64,000 nt of DNA. Origin: Onchocerca lupi. Its lineage: Eukaryota > Nematoda > Chromadorea > Rhabditida > Onchocercidae. Below, in pieces: positions 53,359 through 64,000 of this stretch (its first letter is position 1; the number at the start of each line of letters is the position of its first letter). A program made the position numbers and the translations under genes. The notes beneath the pieces were generated by a model. It ran no database searches and was not told the DNA's origin. It saw only the letters and a list, made by a program, of their open reading frames with translations. Location of the stretch: positions 155,725 to 219,724 of the forward strand of contig JAOVVO010000052.1 in NCBI GenBank assembly GCA_028564675.1. The letters are read 5' to 3'.

Positions 53359-55523
53359 TCACTTGAGTTCACTTTTAGTGAGATTTGGTTGAAATGCGAA
53401 AGAAACAAATGGATCATCAATGTTGGAATCATGAACAGCTCTCGATTTAATGATGCTCGGTTTAGGACAGCTGTTTTCTAAAGTAACTAAACGAGATACT
53501 GTGTTAACATCCATTGAAAGGTTCTTCTGCTCCTGCTGATTAATCTAAATATAATATACGTTCATTACATGAATCTTTTGAAAGAATTACGAGGATTTTT
53601 AATTCTAAATGCAAAACATCTTGCATTTTGCATTTAAAATTAACTTTTTGCATAATGCTAATAAAAGCAATTTTTTACAAATGCGAAACAAAATACTAGA
53701 TTTTGGTTTAACAATTTATGTCTTAACATGTTTATTCTATCATCCAAAAAAAAGACGGAGTATTAGAATTGGATACAATTTTTTGTCTATGTTGTGGCAA
53801 GCAATTGCCTTATATAAAAAATAAAAGCAATACCACTGACATAAGTGCATCTAAATAATGAATTTCTCTAATGAGACATTTCCTATTGCACAATAAACAT
53901 TTCCAAAAAATTCCAAATCCATACTTCATTTGAAAATAAACATACCTTGCATTTTCTATTAATCCGTATGAAATTATATGTTGTCATGCCACGTTTCCCT
54001 GCAAAAAAAATCTGCAATAGTAGATTTAATCACAGAAAGATATATAAACGATGAAATGCATAACTTGCTCCCATGGACGATGTTCTAATCGTCCTTAGAA
54101 AATATACTTTAGACTTGTTATAAACTTCTTTTCCAGAATAAAAAATGTGCGATTATTAATCATACTGCACAAGCAATTCTGCAAAGTTATTTTCATCGAC
54201 TGACATAATTTGTAATGAAAATAGAGCAAATGTGCGCAAAGAACTGCCACAATTGAATATGGAACACTTGCAGCAAAGCACAGACCTCGCCATAACATCA
54301 CTTTTATTGGTAACTTCTCTAAAATACAATTTTTTAATTCTTCTTTTGCTTTTTTTAAAATTGAAATATCAAAAATATTCCCATTTTTTGACTTTAAATT
54401 CGCATATGTAAGCTATGTGCTATGAATCTCCCAAAACACTTGAATTTCATTAGAAATGTAATAAATCCGAAGAAAATGAAATATTTTACCTGTATTTGAA
54501 AGTAACTCAATATTGATAAACGATATCACTACAATTACAATCAGACATATCGATGTGATAGCTGATATAAAGCACACCGACAACACTAATAACAAAAATA
54601 ACCTAAAAGTAATAATAATGCTCGCGAAATATTTCACGCTGCTGATATGACATTTGCACAATGAATTGAAAAGTACAGCAAAAATTACCCTCGTTTTCAC
54701 TATTTCCTTTTCTCTCCTAAGAACTTGGAAATTTATGAATTTTTGGAAAAACTAGCCTGTAATTTACCGCACCGATGCAATTATTGAGCCATTTGCAATG
54801 ATGATCGAATCCAGATATACATTTATTGCATTGACGACAATGTTTACAGGTGGAATCTCTGCAAATGAACAATAATAAATTCATTTCGAATGAATGGATA
54901 AAAAAGAAATATCTGAACTTTACTTGTGTAAGATCGTTTTAAGAGACAGACTTAAACACATTTGTACAAATGCACACGCATTTGATTATTGTTTAGTGCC
55001 TTGTAACATGTAGACAGCATGCAAATAGAATATTTTAATAATCACATCATTATTCATCTACGAAGCTATTATGCTAAAGTTTTTAGGATTAGAATGTATG
55101 CTTTAAAGTTGATGATTCACTCCGTGAGTAATCATTTTGCTGATAAAGAATTTATGATATCAGTAAAAATGGAAAGTATATCTTAATTTCATGAAAAACA
55201 AAAAAAATCGCTAACACATTAATTAGGCAAATATTGCAGAAGAGATTCTCGATGACATGCTCATGCTTGCTGGCATCGAAATATGCCGGAGCCTGGTTCT
55301 TCGGCAGATTGCTCACTGCTGGATCGATGCATGTCAACACAATGATTTGCAGTACAAGCCATATCGCTCCAATGAACACGGCAAGAGGAGCGTATAACGG
55401 GTGTAAGGGCACGACCAAAAATGCGGTACTCGAAGCTACGACGGGTATTGCTATCCAGAAGAACAGTTGCAAAAACGACGGAGGCCAAGTCCAACCATTA
55501 TGACGTCGTCGTTGTGGCTGCAT
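53359..55523 (-). CDS. DHHC palmitoyltransferase, ZDHHC1/ZDHHC11 type
   Basis: Multi-pass enzyme that S-acylates cysteines of client proteins in endomembranes. Six exons: 55216-55523, 54757-54858, 54490-54602, 54205-54318, 53946-53998, 53359-53544 (291 aa). The N-terminus NGWTWPPSFLQLFFWIAIPV matches the ZDHHC1 start NGWSWPP. Two TM helices, then a cysteine-rich domain (residues ~97-130: NLFCNICLINVD, CKHCRQCNKC) and the catalytic FDHHCKWLNNCIG with D121-H-H-C124. NYRLFLLL leads into TM3; TM4 lies around AVLCAHLLYFHYKLW. The TTxE motif is TTYN (residues 218-221), so its glutamate is replaced. Splicing is unusual: exon 1 ends at GT|GTTAGC, exon 4 at TTAT|GTCAGT. The exon 2 junction works in frame, giving the conserved NYRLFL, only with a GC donor (ACAG|GCTAGT). 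The tail is short and polar, ending NLTKSELK. Confidence 0.93.
53601..53641. repeat. Short inverted repeat in a palmitoyltransferase intron
   Basis: AATTCTAAATGCAAAA (53601-53616) pairs with 53626-53641 at 15 of 16 positions across a 9-nt loop. It lies in the intron between exons 5 and 6; no function is inferred. Confidence 0.7.
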
Positions 55524-58100
55524 ATTGCTACCAAATTATCCTGACCATCTCCAAATTATCGCAAAGCGCCAACTATCTTTATGGTAAAGTCCGGATACCA
55601 CAACTATATCTATAAGCGGAAATTACTGTAACTTTTCAGATTTCTTCCCAATTCGGATTATGATGAATACACGTGAAATCTGATGATCTTATTTAACGTA
55701 GAAACAATTGAATTTAAGGTTTATCAAACTTTATCTTATGCATAGCCGATTCTGAATTAAAGATATGTATAGTTATTGGAAGCTTTTTGTAGAATTCGGC
55801 GCTTCTTTCGAAACTGAACTTTAACATCTTCTCTCATCCTATGCTATCCAATTGTTTGATAATAAGGAATTATCATTTACCACAGAATAGTACTATTGAA
55901 TCTGCAAAACAAATGCGCATGAAATTGTTGGCAAGATAACATGTGAAATAAATAAGGTAAATGTGGGGAACACTTACAAATACTTAATGCTAGCAGTATT
56001 AAGGTGACAAAAAAGTACTTACAAAATTAATGCTGATAAATTAAGGTTTAACGATAATGATAGATACTGAAGGCTCTAACTGCTAATATCCATCCTATAG
56101 CAGTAATATGAATGATACCTCTCTTATGCGTTGTCATGGTGATCGAGAGAGATTTTCTCATCAAATTATGTCTTACTTGAGTGACTGTGTCCGTACTTCA
56201 CATGAGGCATTATGCTATAAACACAGCGAATGAGCTCCACAGGAAAAAATCGAATCCTATTAATATTACTTTTTTGTCTTTTTCAAAATAAAATTTGGTA
56301 GCGTGTAAGAAAATTTCATGTCGTGTAAAGCGATGAAATTTGGTTCCTTAAGGTAAAAGTTAAAAAAATAAAATAGTGATTGTTAGCATGAATTATTTCT
56401 AGGCTAAAAAAACTTTCAAGGTAAGCATCTCGACTGAATCCAACATATCTTCATTCTTGTGCAACAAACATACTTACATACCAGAATGATGGTTGATTTA
56501 GAAACAAGCATTATTTATAATAGAAATAAAAAGTCATAAATAAGAAAAAAGGACATAAATTAACGTTTGAGTGCCTGAAACAATTATCATTTCATAAATC
56601 CGCATTTCGCACCAATCGATGTTTGGCTGATTTGTATGCAATCGAAGTACATCAGATTTTAATGTCCAAGATATATAGTCCTGACAAGACTATATTTCCA
56701 TACTGTGCAAACCATTCAGTCCTCACTTGATCTTGCTAGAAGTTCACAATAGGCTACTGTTAATTTGTCAAGTATTTAGCAGAGCGAAAAACTGCGTTTT
56801 CAGCTTTGCTAATCTCTCGTCCCCTAAATGGTATGTTTGCTTAAACTAATTTTAACAAGTTAATAAACATCTTTGAATGACATAATAACTTATGATGGCA
56901 TAGCCTTCCCATCCACTTCATTTCATTCATTATTGACCATTTTGAGTTTAATTAGCTTCGCAATAACTTGTCACCATAACTCATATATTCTTTATGCATT
57001 TCACAAGCACGGAGCAGATGAATTCTCTCATCGTCAGTACAGAATACGTCAATTACGAGACACTTTCAAATGCATATACAGTCACTAAGGAGCAAAATTT
57101 ATACTTCCAGCTTTCTGTCGTAATCTACTAAAGCACCAGGGAAATAATTTCGATGAACCATTTCGTTCGGAACTCTCTAACTTTTGAACTTACAGCGTAT
57201 TAATTTTAATTCGGATGGACTTGTTAAACGATTTCATGACTGACAAAATCATCGCTTTCTTGAAAATAATAAATAAAATAAGGGAAAAATTTGTATTTCT
57301 ATAAGTTTCCCAATGTTTACGCATTTATAAATGAACATTTATTTATAATTTATATATTACGGTTACTGCAACCGAAATAAGAATTCATACTCATAAACAA
57401 CTGCACTGCAATCACAACTTTCCATAAAGATTTGAAAAAGTTAGTAAATCTTAACTGTAAAGAGGGCATGGAATCTGATAAATTCTTAAGTTTCCATTTC
57501 AAACATCGGAAAATGAAATAATTTAAGCATGAAATAACATTTTGTGTCCCAACATGCTGCAAAAAACAGTGCAGTGTATCGGAGAGTTATTTTGTATCAA
57601 AAGATAAATACGATGCTAAAAAGAAATCCTCATGGAAAAAAACCATATTAAAACGATTGAAAACTAACATCAAAAATTTTGCATATTTACTGGGAGTGAA
57701 TTTGAAACAGGCTGCTTATAACTATGGAAAGATGCAAAAACTACTCTAATTAACAATGAAAATTGTAGCAATGAAAAATGGATGAAAGGCTCACCGAGAA
57801 CATATCAGGGAAATCAGATCGAAGCAGAAATATGTAAATTTTTCAAACAAAATCTCTTCCCTATCATCTATTTATATTTGAGATGCGAAACGAATTTTCG
57901 CCTTAAAAAACTAAAATATCAGCAAAAATGAAATGAGAATCAACAAATTTGTTTATAATGTAAAAATAAATTAATTTTCAGTCGACATATTTTTGCTATC
58001 CTAAAACAAAAATGAGTTAAATGATTAATGATCATTCCGCATATATGAAATTTAGTCTGAATGATTCGAACATTAATACAAAGAAAAAATTTTCCATTAA
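55524..58100. other. Spacer between the palmitoyltransferase start and the FRMD stop
   Basis: 2.6 kb, AT-rich. No exon was supported; a minus-strand open frame at 57350-57562 has no domain and no clear splice sites. Likely the palmitoyltransferase promoter and the FRMD 3' UTR. Confidence 0.6.
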
Positions 58101-61100
58101 TCAGTGGTATCCTAGACGAACATAAAGCGCCAAAATGTAGTGCCTCAGTGGCTCATATAACACGTGCCTCACTGAATCCAAGGCTGGTATAGAGTCTAAC
58201 CACGGTGAATCGTGCTAAAAAACAAATGACTCATTAGAAGAGTGAAATAAAATTTAGGGAAAAGATTTTTTTTGACGAAGTTATTATTTTTCTGGAAGAA
58301 TTTGCTAACTGATAAACAGGACAAGAAAATGCTAACAAATGGGTAGGCAAAATTAGAGTTGGTATAACTCTTTTAAGAGATTAATGCTCAACTTTATCTT
58401 CTATCCGATTTACCGTATAATTATGATATTATCGAGAATGTGTTAAGTGTGTTGAAAGTTAGAGTAGTCTGTAATAAAATGACATACCTCAAATAGAGAA
58501 ATAGCGACGGCAGCTAATAAAAGCCAAAACAACAGTAATGAGAAGAATATTTTGGCAGCAGATGTAGTAATCGAAGTGGTAGAACGCCTTACAATATCAC
58601 CCAGTCTCTCCTCGTTTGTTAAAATTGGCGAATTAGTAGCAGGCATACTATGATCGTATTTTAGTTTTTCGGAATTTCTATTAATATCGCATCCAACATC
58701 ATCTATTTTCGTCGTCGGTGTGGTTGCAAAGACCAAATGAGAATCAGAATTACGATTTCCTGTAGGTGTACTGGTGTATAATGGTTTCATCGCATCCAGC
58801 ATCTGTTCAAAAGAGTCTTTACGTGGCGATTGCATTCCAGAATCAGAGATTCCAAGCTGCAAATGACCATAATTTGAATAATGATTTTCTACCAACAAAT
58901 CATTGAAAGCTGCTAAGCATTTATGTATTTTGGGATGATTTCACAGCTCACGAGAAAATTTTCTTCATCACGTATGTATAATTCCACAACAATAACTGGA
59001 AGCATTAAAAAGCTACTCAAAATACTTTTTTTTGACAATTGACAACTTTACTCTGACAGTAATGTTCTATTCTCCTGCTTAATATTAAAAAGTCTTAAGG
59101 AATTGCAGTGAATTACATTGAATTTATGGTTTTTTTTTCTTCTAAGGAAAAAATTGAACTGAAAACAACGAAAAATGAATCATGCATTAATGATCTGCCT
59201 GTGCAATTTGTCTCTCACTTTCTGAAACTTTACATGACTATTTCTCTTATTTTCTCAAAGACAGGTTAATATCGGTAGGATGAATGAAGAAAGATAAGCA
59301 AACCTCAGCGGAAATCAAAGATCACGACAAATTTTTGGGAAAGGTAAAGTTATAAATTCAATGCCATAAAAACAGAAGTCGCTAAATTACGTCGCTCTTA
59401 TCTTTAGAAATTTTCATCTATCCTTTGATACCTTAGAAACGATAATGAAAGTTTTTTCCATATAATAAAAGTATACCATTCACGTCCGTGTGAGCATGAT
59501 TACAACGTATAACCAAGAATGACTAATCCACCTCTCAACATAAACACAAGTTAAACTACAATACACACGAACTTGATAGTTAATACACAAAACGATTTAT
59601 TAAAAAAAAAAGAAAAAGCATTATTATACGACAAATATCATGTTGAATTGACTTTATCATACCGTCTGTGAAGATAATGATTCTTTCCGCACAAGATATA
59701 TAGTAAATGTTGTCTGAAATGGAGCAACCAAAATTCAAGTTTTTGTACGGAAATTTTCCAAATATAATTTTTTGTAACCCGAATTTCAGAAATTACCTGT
59801 TAATCATTTATCATCTTCATCTATATCTATACAACCGATTAGTAAACCTAACACAATTTTCAAAAGATAGTAACAATCTCTTTTTAACAGCTGATTTAGA
59901 CTGATGCTCCTATCCTATCTTCAAGGGAACCTATAATTTCATAACTCTTCAAAAAAAAATATGAAATCAATGACCCTCCTCTAATCTATCATAAAACTTC
60001 ATAAGTTCCAATCCTCTATTCTTCCCATCAATGATAGTAAAAAATCTTTACAACTAATTTGCACATGAAATTCCAAATCTCTAAAAGAAGAATTAAAAAA
60101 GCGTATCAAAAAGAAACTGAATCTCATTAGTACAGAGAGCTGTCTTCTGAAGCTCTTAAGGGAAACACAAACTGTTAGTTCTACAGAAAGCAAAAAATTT
60201 CAAAAAAAAAAAATTCAAAGATAAAAATTTCGAAAATAATCACAAATAAAATGAAGAAAGCACGGCAATTATGTGAACATGTAACTGGAATAAAGGTAAA
60301 TGAGAATGCCAATTAACAGTATTGTTGATCGAAACATAGCTTACCGTATTCTCGGAACCAGAAGTAACAATGGTTGAAGTTTCGGCTGTTGGCAATAAAT
60401 TCATTTTACTCATCACAGCATTATTTGAATCGATTTTCACTGCATTTTCTTCCTCCACATTTTCTGGTATCACTGTAAACTTTAAATATAAAATCATTCC
60501 CACAAAATTCTATATTCCGATGTTTTTACAAAACTGTGCGCGATTGATAGAAATCAGAGCGATCAGAAGATGTGAAAAATCCGAGTGGTTTGATTAAGTA
60601 ATTAAGATTGAAAAAAGAAAAAGTTCAAAAAGACCTAGATACCACCGTTAATCAACTCAAATTCATGTGAATATTAACAGAACAATTATTATAAAGTGTA
60701 TTACGAGTCATAATATATTGCTAAGGGATAATTTCATCTAACTGTTCTCCATCTTAGTCATGGTAAGAGTATCAAATATTGATATATACCTTCAGAGATT
60801 TTCTCACCACTGCGAAGGGGAAGTGAGTTGTATTTATTACCGGTACTGCAAACATGTTGTCGTGGTGCTTGGCGGAGCAGTGGATATCTTTTAAATTTTG
60901 GCTGAGGCCCATCACGTTTACCAGATCCTTCTAGTTCAATTTCATGGAGAACTCTTGACGTTGGAAAACGAAACGTTGAACCACGAGTCAACAAAGGTAT
61001 TCTTGGCCTGTAAATAGCATTTCAATTTATTTATCCATCGCTTTCTTGAGTAACTGCTAAATATCGAAGACAGAAATCTTTAGCTAACACTAATTCCAGT

Positions 61101-63811
61101 AACCTGAAGAAAAATTCAAAACTGACTTTGAAAACTTTAGCTTGATGTGTTTGGCATCATTTTCTGTGAAAAAAGCTTGTTGTGACAAAATATGACGCCA
61201 AAGATGTTTCGCAAACATTGCTGACGGACAGTGGAATTTCAACACACTTATCGTTTTATAAGGCTTAATAAATCCCTGAAATTAAGAAAATGACTGCTAA
61301 TGACATCTAAGCTGTAACAAAAATTCTGAAGCGGCATTACTGTAAACCATAAAAATCCTTAATAATAATTTAAATGAGTAAAAAATTGAAACTCTAACAG
61401 TAAAATGACGAATTGCGGAGTTTTTACACTCCATCAAACTATAAAATGCCTTCGATTAAAGATAAAACAAAGATTTCAAACTAATGAATACATTTTTAAA
61501 ACTGGAGGTGGACTTCAACGTGTCTGATACATGCTGAAAAGAAATAAATTAAATCGTTGAACAGTATACTTGAGCTTTAATAAAATCTAACAGAACTTCC
61601 ATTCTTTCTCCTTTATTATTTTTATGGATTTTCTTTTTTTTTTAAAGCTTATCTCTTATCTTTTAGAAACTGAATTGAAACAATTTCTTGAGATGAGCCT
61701 TTACTTATTCAGAAAAATTTTTACAAAACCTACTTCAGCATTTTCAGAAGATAATGAGTAAGGTGATACGTAAGATGACACCGGTGTTATCATGATCTCT
61801 TTTCCAACATAATCCACTTTCTCTAGTTCATTCCTAGAAACAATATATAATCATCACAGATTTTTTTATTGTAAGATGCACTGCAATGCAGTAAGCACAA
61901 CGTGCAAAAAACTCAAATCCTACATACAAAGGATAAAAGTGCTGACTTATACGAAATAAGCTTCCATCTCCTCGCAAGACAAAAACTGTGAGTATATACC
62001 TTTTTTGATTTCTATTCAGAAGACAATTAACATACTTTTTGGAAAAGATGAATAAAATACCGACCGAAATATAAAGTCATATTCCAGTTTAATGATTAAA
62101 TTGAGTCAAAATTATATGGGAATGGAAATTAGCAATCAGTTTAATTTCCTTCCTTCATTTCTTATAACCATATGAAGGTCAATTCATGTTTTTATAATCA
62201 TGCGATCGTAATAGTCAGTATGATGGGCAGAAGCTAATTTATTATTAAGATAAACAAACCATGTGATATGATGAATCATTCGACTGATATGGTAAATGTA
62301 AATACCACGATGGGTAACTCCGATGTACATTGTCTGTTTTTGTTTATTCTAAAAATAGTCTGATTTTTTTTTCTTCAAAGAAAAGTCATTCATGTAAGGA
62401 AATAAGAAGCAAAATTAAAGAACTCAAAAATTAAAATTTAGATCAAACAATTGAAGAAATGATAACAGTTCCGTTGAAACATTTACCACAACGGTGTATG
62501 GATCAAATCCATAGGTATCTAATTTGGATGCTCGTTTCAAAAATTCCATTTCCGCTTCTGCCGGAGTGAGTCCTCTATATAAGAAAACTGATCAAAAATT
62601 CAGCACAAAAAAAAAAAAAATTAATACTTATGGCTCAACTATTTAGATTCAATTGAATAAATTTAGAATTCACCGTCTTGATTCAGATTTAAAAGCTCAA
62701 ATTATCAAAATAAATGAAAAACCACTTAGAATATACTACAAAATGCAACATAATGATAAAATACCAACTTGAACAATTTATGAGACTCAGCGATTTTTTC
62801 TTCAAGTTTTTCAGTTTGCTTTAAAAGCAACTTGTATTCAGCAACGTAATTTCTTGGCCTCTCTTCTGCATCGTAATCACCGATTATGGCTAAAAGTTGC
62901 AAAAATTGAGAGTGACAAGGGAGAATAAAAGAAAATTTATTTAATTAAATAAATAAATGATAGCTAAAATTATATATCCAATGAAAAAGTAAACTAAATT
63001 TTAAATTACAGGAACAAACATTGCAGAGCCAGTGCGCCCAGTACAGCTGCTTCATTCTGTGGACAGTATAAACGTCCATGGAGAAGGTCTCTTTGCAACT
63101 GCACAAATAACATGTACCTTTAGAGAAATAACTATTATTATAAGAAGCATAATAAAGTAATTTAAATTCATTTTGAACAGATTTTTCCAGTATACCTATG
63201 TGTACAGCAAGCAGCAAGGACACAAAAAATGAAAAAATTGAAGAGGAAACTTCATTTAAATATTATACTGAATTAAGATTTCAAAAACAACGAAATATTT
63301 GTCAAAGAACTATTTAAAAAATAAGAAATTCTCTTAAAACAAGGGATCTGAAAAATGCCTTTTCCTTTTGATAAGGCCATTGTGAATAGAACAATTAAAT
63401 AAGAAACTTGTTCATATCTTAGAACTATAAGAAGAAATAATGCCAATAAGTTTAAGAAAAACTTTATTCTGTGAAAAACTAAAAAGCAAATTCAATTCTT
63501 GTTAGAAATATATGCTGTTAAGAGACAATTTAGTGACTTACCGAGTTATCTCTTCCTTTAAAACACTCACATCAGATGGATAAAACCTCACGCGAAATCG
63601 TAAAACCACATTAGGACCTTGAAAGTTTTTGAATCAAATTCCATGAAAATTTCAAGTGCATGCAACTTTCATCCATCATGATTCATTTCACTGTCCTTTT
63701 CACCAATTTTTTTTTTGGCCAACATACAAATATAACAGTCACACTTTAAAACGAATAAAATCGGTTACCTCGTACTTGTTTATATATTTGTTTGTTGAGA
63801 TCCATCCAGTA
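58101..63811 (-). CDS. FERM-domain protein of FRMD3/FRMD5 type with C-terminal membrane helix (5' end outside window)
   Basis: Cortical adaptor linking membrane proteins to the cytoskeleton. Twelve exons in phase: 63769-63811, 63542-63617, 63020-63117, 62769-62889, 62487-62574, 62260-62348, 61734-61833, 61127-61275, 60790-61007, 60345-60473, 58488-58856, 58101-58214 (531 aa seen). FERM signatures in order: YWMDLNKQIYKQVRG, VLRFRVRFYPSDV, RYMLFVQLQRDLLHGRLYCP, IGDYDAEERPRNYV, QTEKLEEKIAESHK, LTPAEAEMEFLKRA, KLDTYGFDPYTVV, TMYIGVTHRGIYIY, then FHCPSAMFAKHLWRHILSQQ AFF. The FERM-adjacent segment has TRGSTFRFPTSRV, as in FRMD5 (KGSRFRYSGRV). A long polar linker leads to a helix (FFSLLLFWLLLAAVAISLFE) and a 37-residue tail (DSPWLDSIPALDSVRHVLYE) that parallels the FRMD5 end. 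The N-terminal FERM lobe lies beyond base 64000. Donors T|GTTTGT, TG|GTTTGT and AA|GTCAGT are non-consensus. Confidence 0.92.
58857..60344 (-). other. Large FRMD intron between exons 10 and 11 of those seen
   Basis: 1.5 kb of AT-rich sequence. Exon 60345-60473 ends at ACG|GTAAGC in phase 0 and exon 58488-58856 begins CTT GGA in phase 0, so no intervening exon is required. A phase-neutral cassette exon cannot be excluded. Confidence 0.6.
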
Positions 63812-64000
63812 CTGAAATAAACCACCATATGGATTAACAAAAATAATGCAGGAAGCATTAACTGGAAGTAGGACTAATTGGAAATAGAACTACAGAACTA
63901 AGGAAATAAGTCGAAAAATATGTAAAAATTCAAAAATTCCACCATTCTAGAACAGAAAATTTATCGAAAAAAACAAATGCTTTACAAATTTAGTCAGTAT
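63812..64000 (-). other. FRMD intron reaching the right edge
   Basis: Sequence upstream of the acceptor TTTCAG|TACTGG. The preceding FERM exon is not in the window. Confidence 0.7.

Noticed and set aside
55234..55503. 89-aa plus-strand open frame
   Set aside because: Shadow of palmitoyltransferase exon 1 on the other strand.
57350..57562. 70-aa minus frame as a possible last exon of the FRMD gene
   Set aside because: A better terminal exon exists at 58101-58214, with a TTTGTTTTTTAG acceptor, correct phase and similarity to the FRMD5 C-terminus.

Overview
This is A+T-rich nuclear DNA (rough estimate, not counted) from a nematode, most likely a filarial-type (spirurid) worm. The evidence is intron-rich genes with short exons, 3' splice sites of the U-rich ..UUUCAG type shortly before several start codons (as expected for spliced-leader trans-splicing), and clear worm-type orthologues: a patched-related (PTR) protein, an ERM-1-like moesin and junctophilin. 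No species can be named from the window alone.

Eight protein genes were reconstructed exon by exon. Reading phase was followed across every junction used, and all eight genes lie on the minus strand. From left to right they are: the 5' part of junctophilin (jph-1, 778-2369, running off the left edge); the spindle-checkpoint protein MAD1 (mdf-1, 10561-15043, 15 exons); a patched-related RND transporter (16536-24110, 16 exons, 958 aa); mitochondrial ribosomal protein uS15m (25789-28389, 7 exons, 351 aa); an ezrin/radixin/moesin protein (erm-1, 29960-34951, 11 exons, 566 aa); a leucine-rich-repeat type I membrane protein like trophoblast glycoprotein (49210-52085, 4 exons, 359 aa); a DHHC palmitoyltransferase of the ZDHHC1/11 type (53359-55523, 6 exons, 291 aa); and a FERM protein of the FRMD3/FRMD5 type with a C-terminal membrane helix (58101-63811, 12 exons seen, 5' end outside the window).

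Between genes are AT-rich spacers, the largest being 2.4-10.5 kb and 35.0-49.2 kb. These hold microsatellites, CA-rich tracts and one weak candidate for a tiny two-exon plus-strand gene (39806-40274). No transposase, reverse transcriptase, rRNA, tRNA or CRISPR array was recognised.

The genes do not form a pathway. erm-1, the FRMD protein and the palmitoyltransferase act at membrane or cortex, jph-1 at ER-plasma membrane contacts, PTR in sterol/lipid-type transport at apical surfaces, mdf-1 at kinetochores and uS15m in the mitochondrial ribosome.

The most novel-looking signals are several long near-perfect hairpins of pre-miRNA size in introns or spacers (16139-16196, 30591-30658, 50830-50889). 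Others are one intron that seems to need a GC-AG splice, repeated use of unusual 5' splice sites (GTTAGC, GTCAGT, GTTTGT), a TTxE motif changed to TTYN in the palmitoyltransferase, and a non-canonical RLK region in MAD1 despite a perfect MAD2-binding motif.
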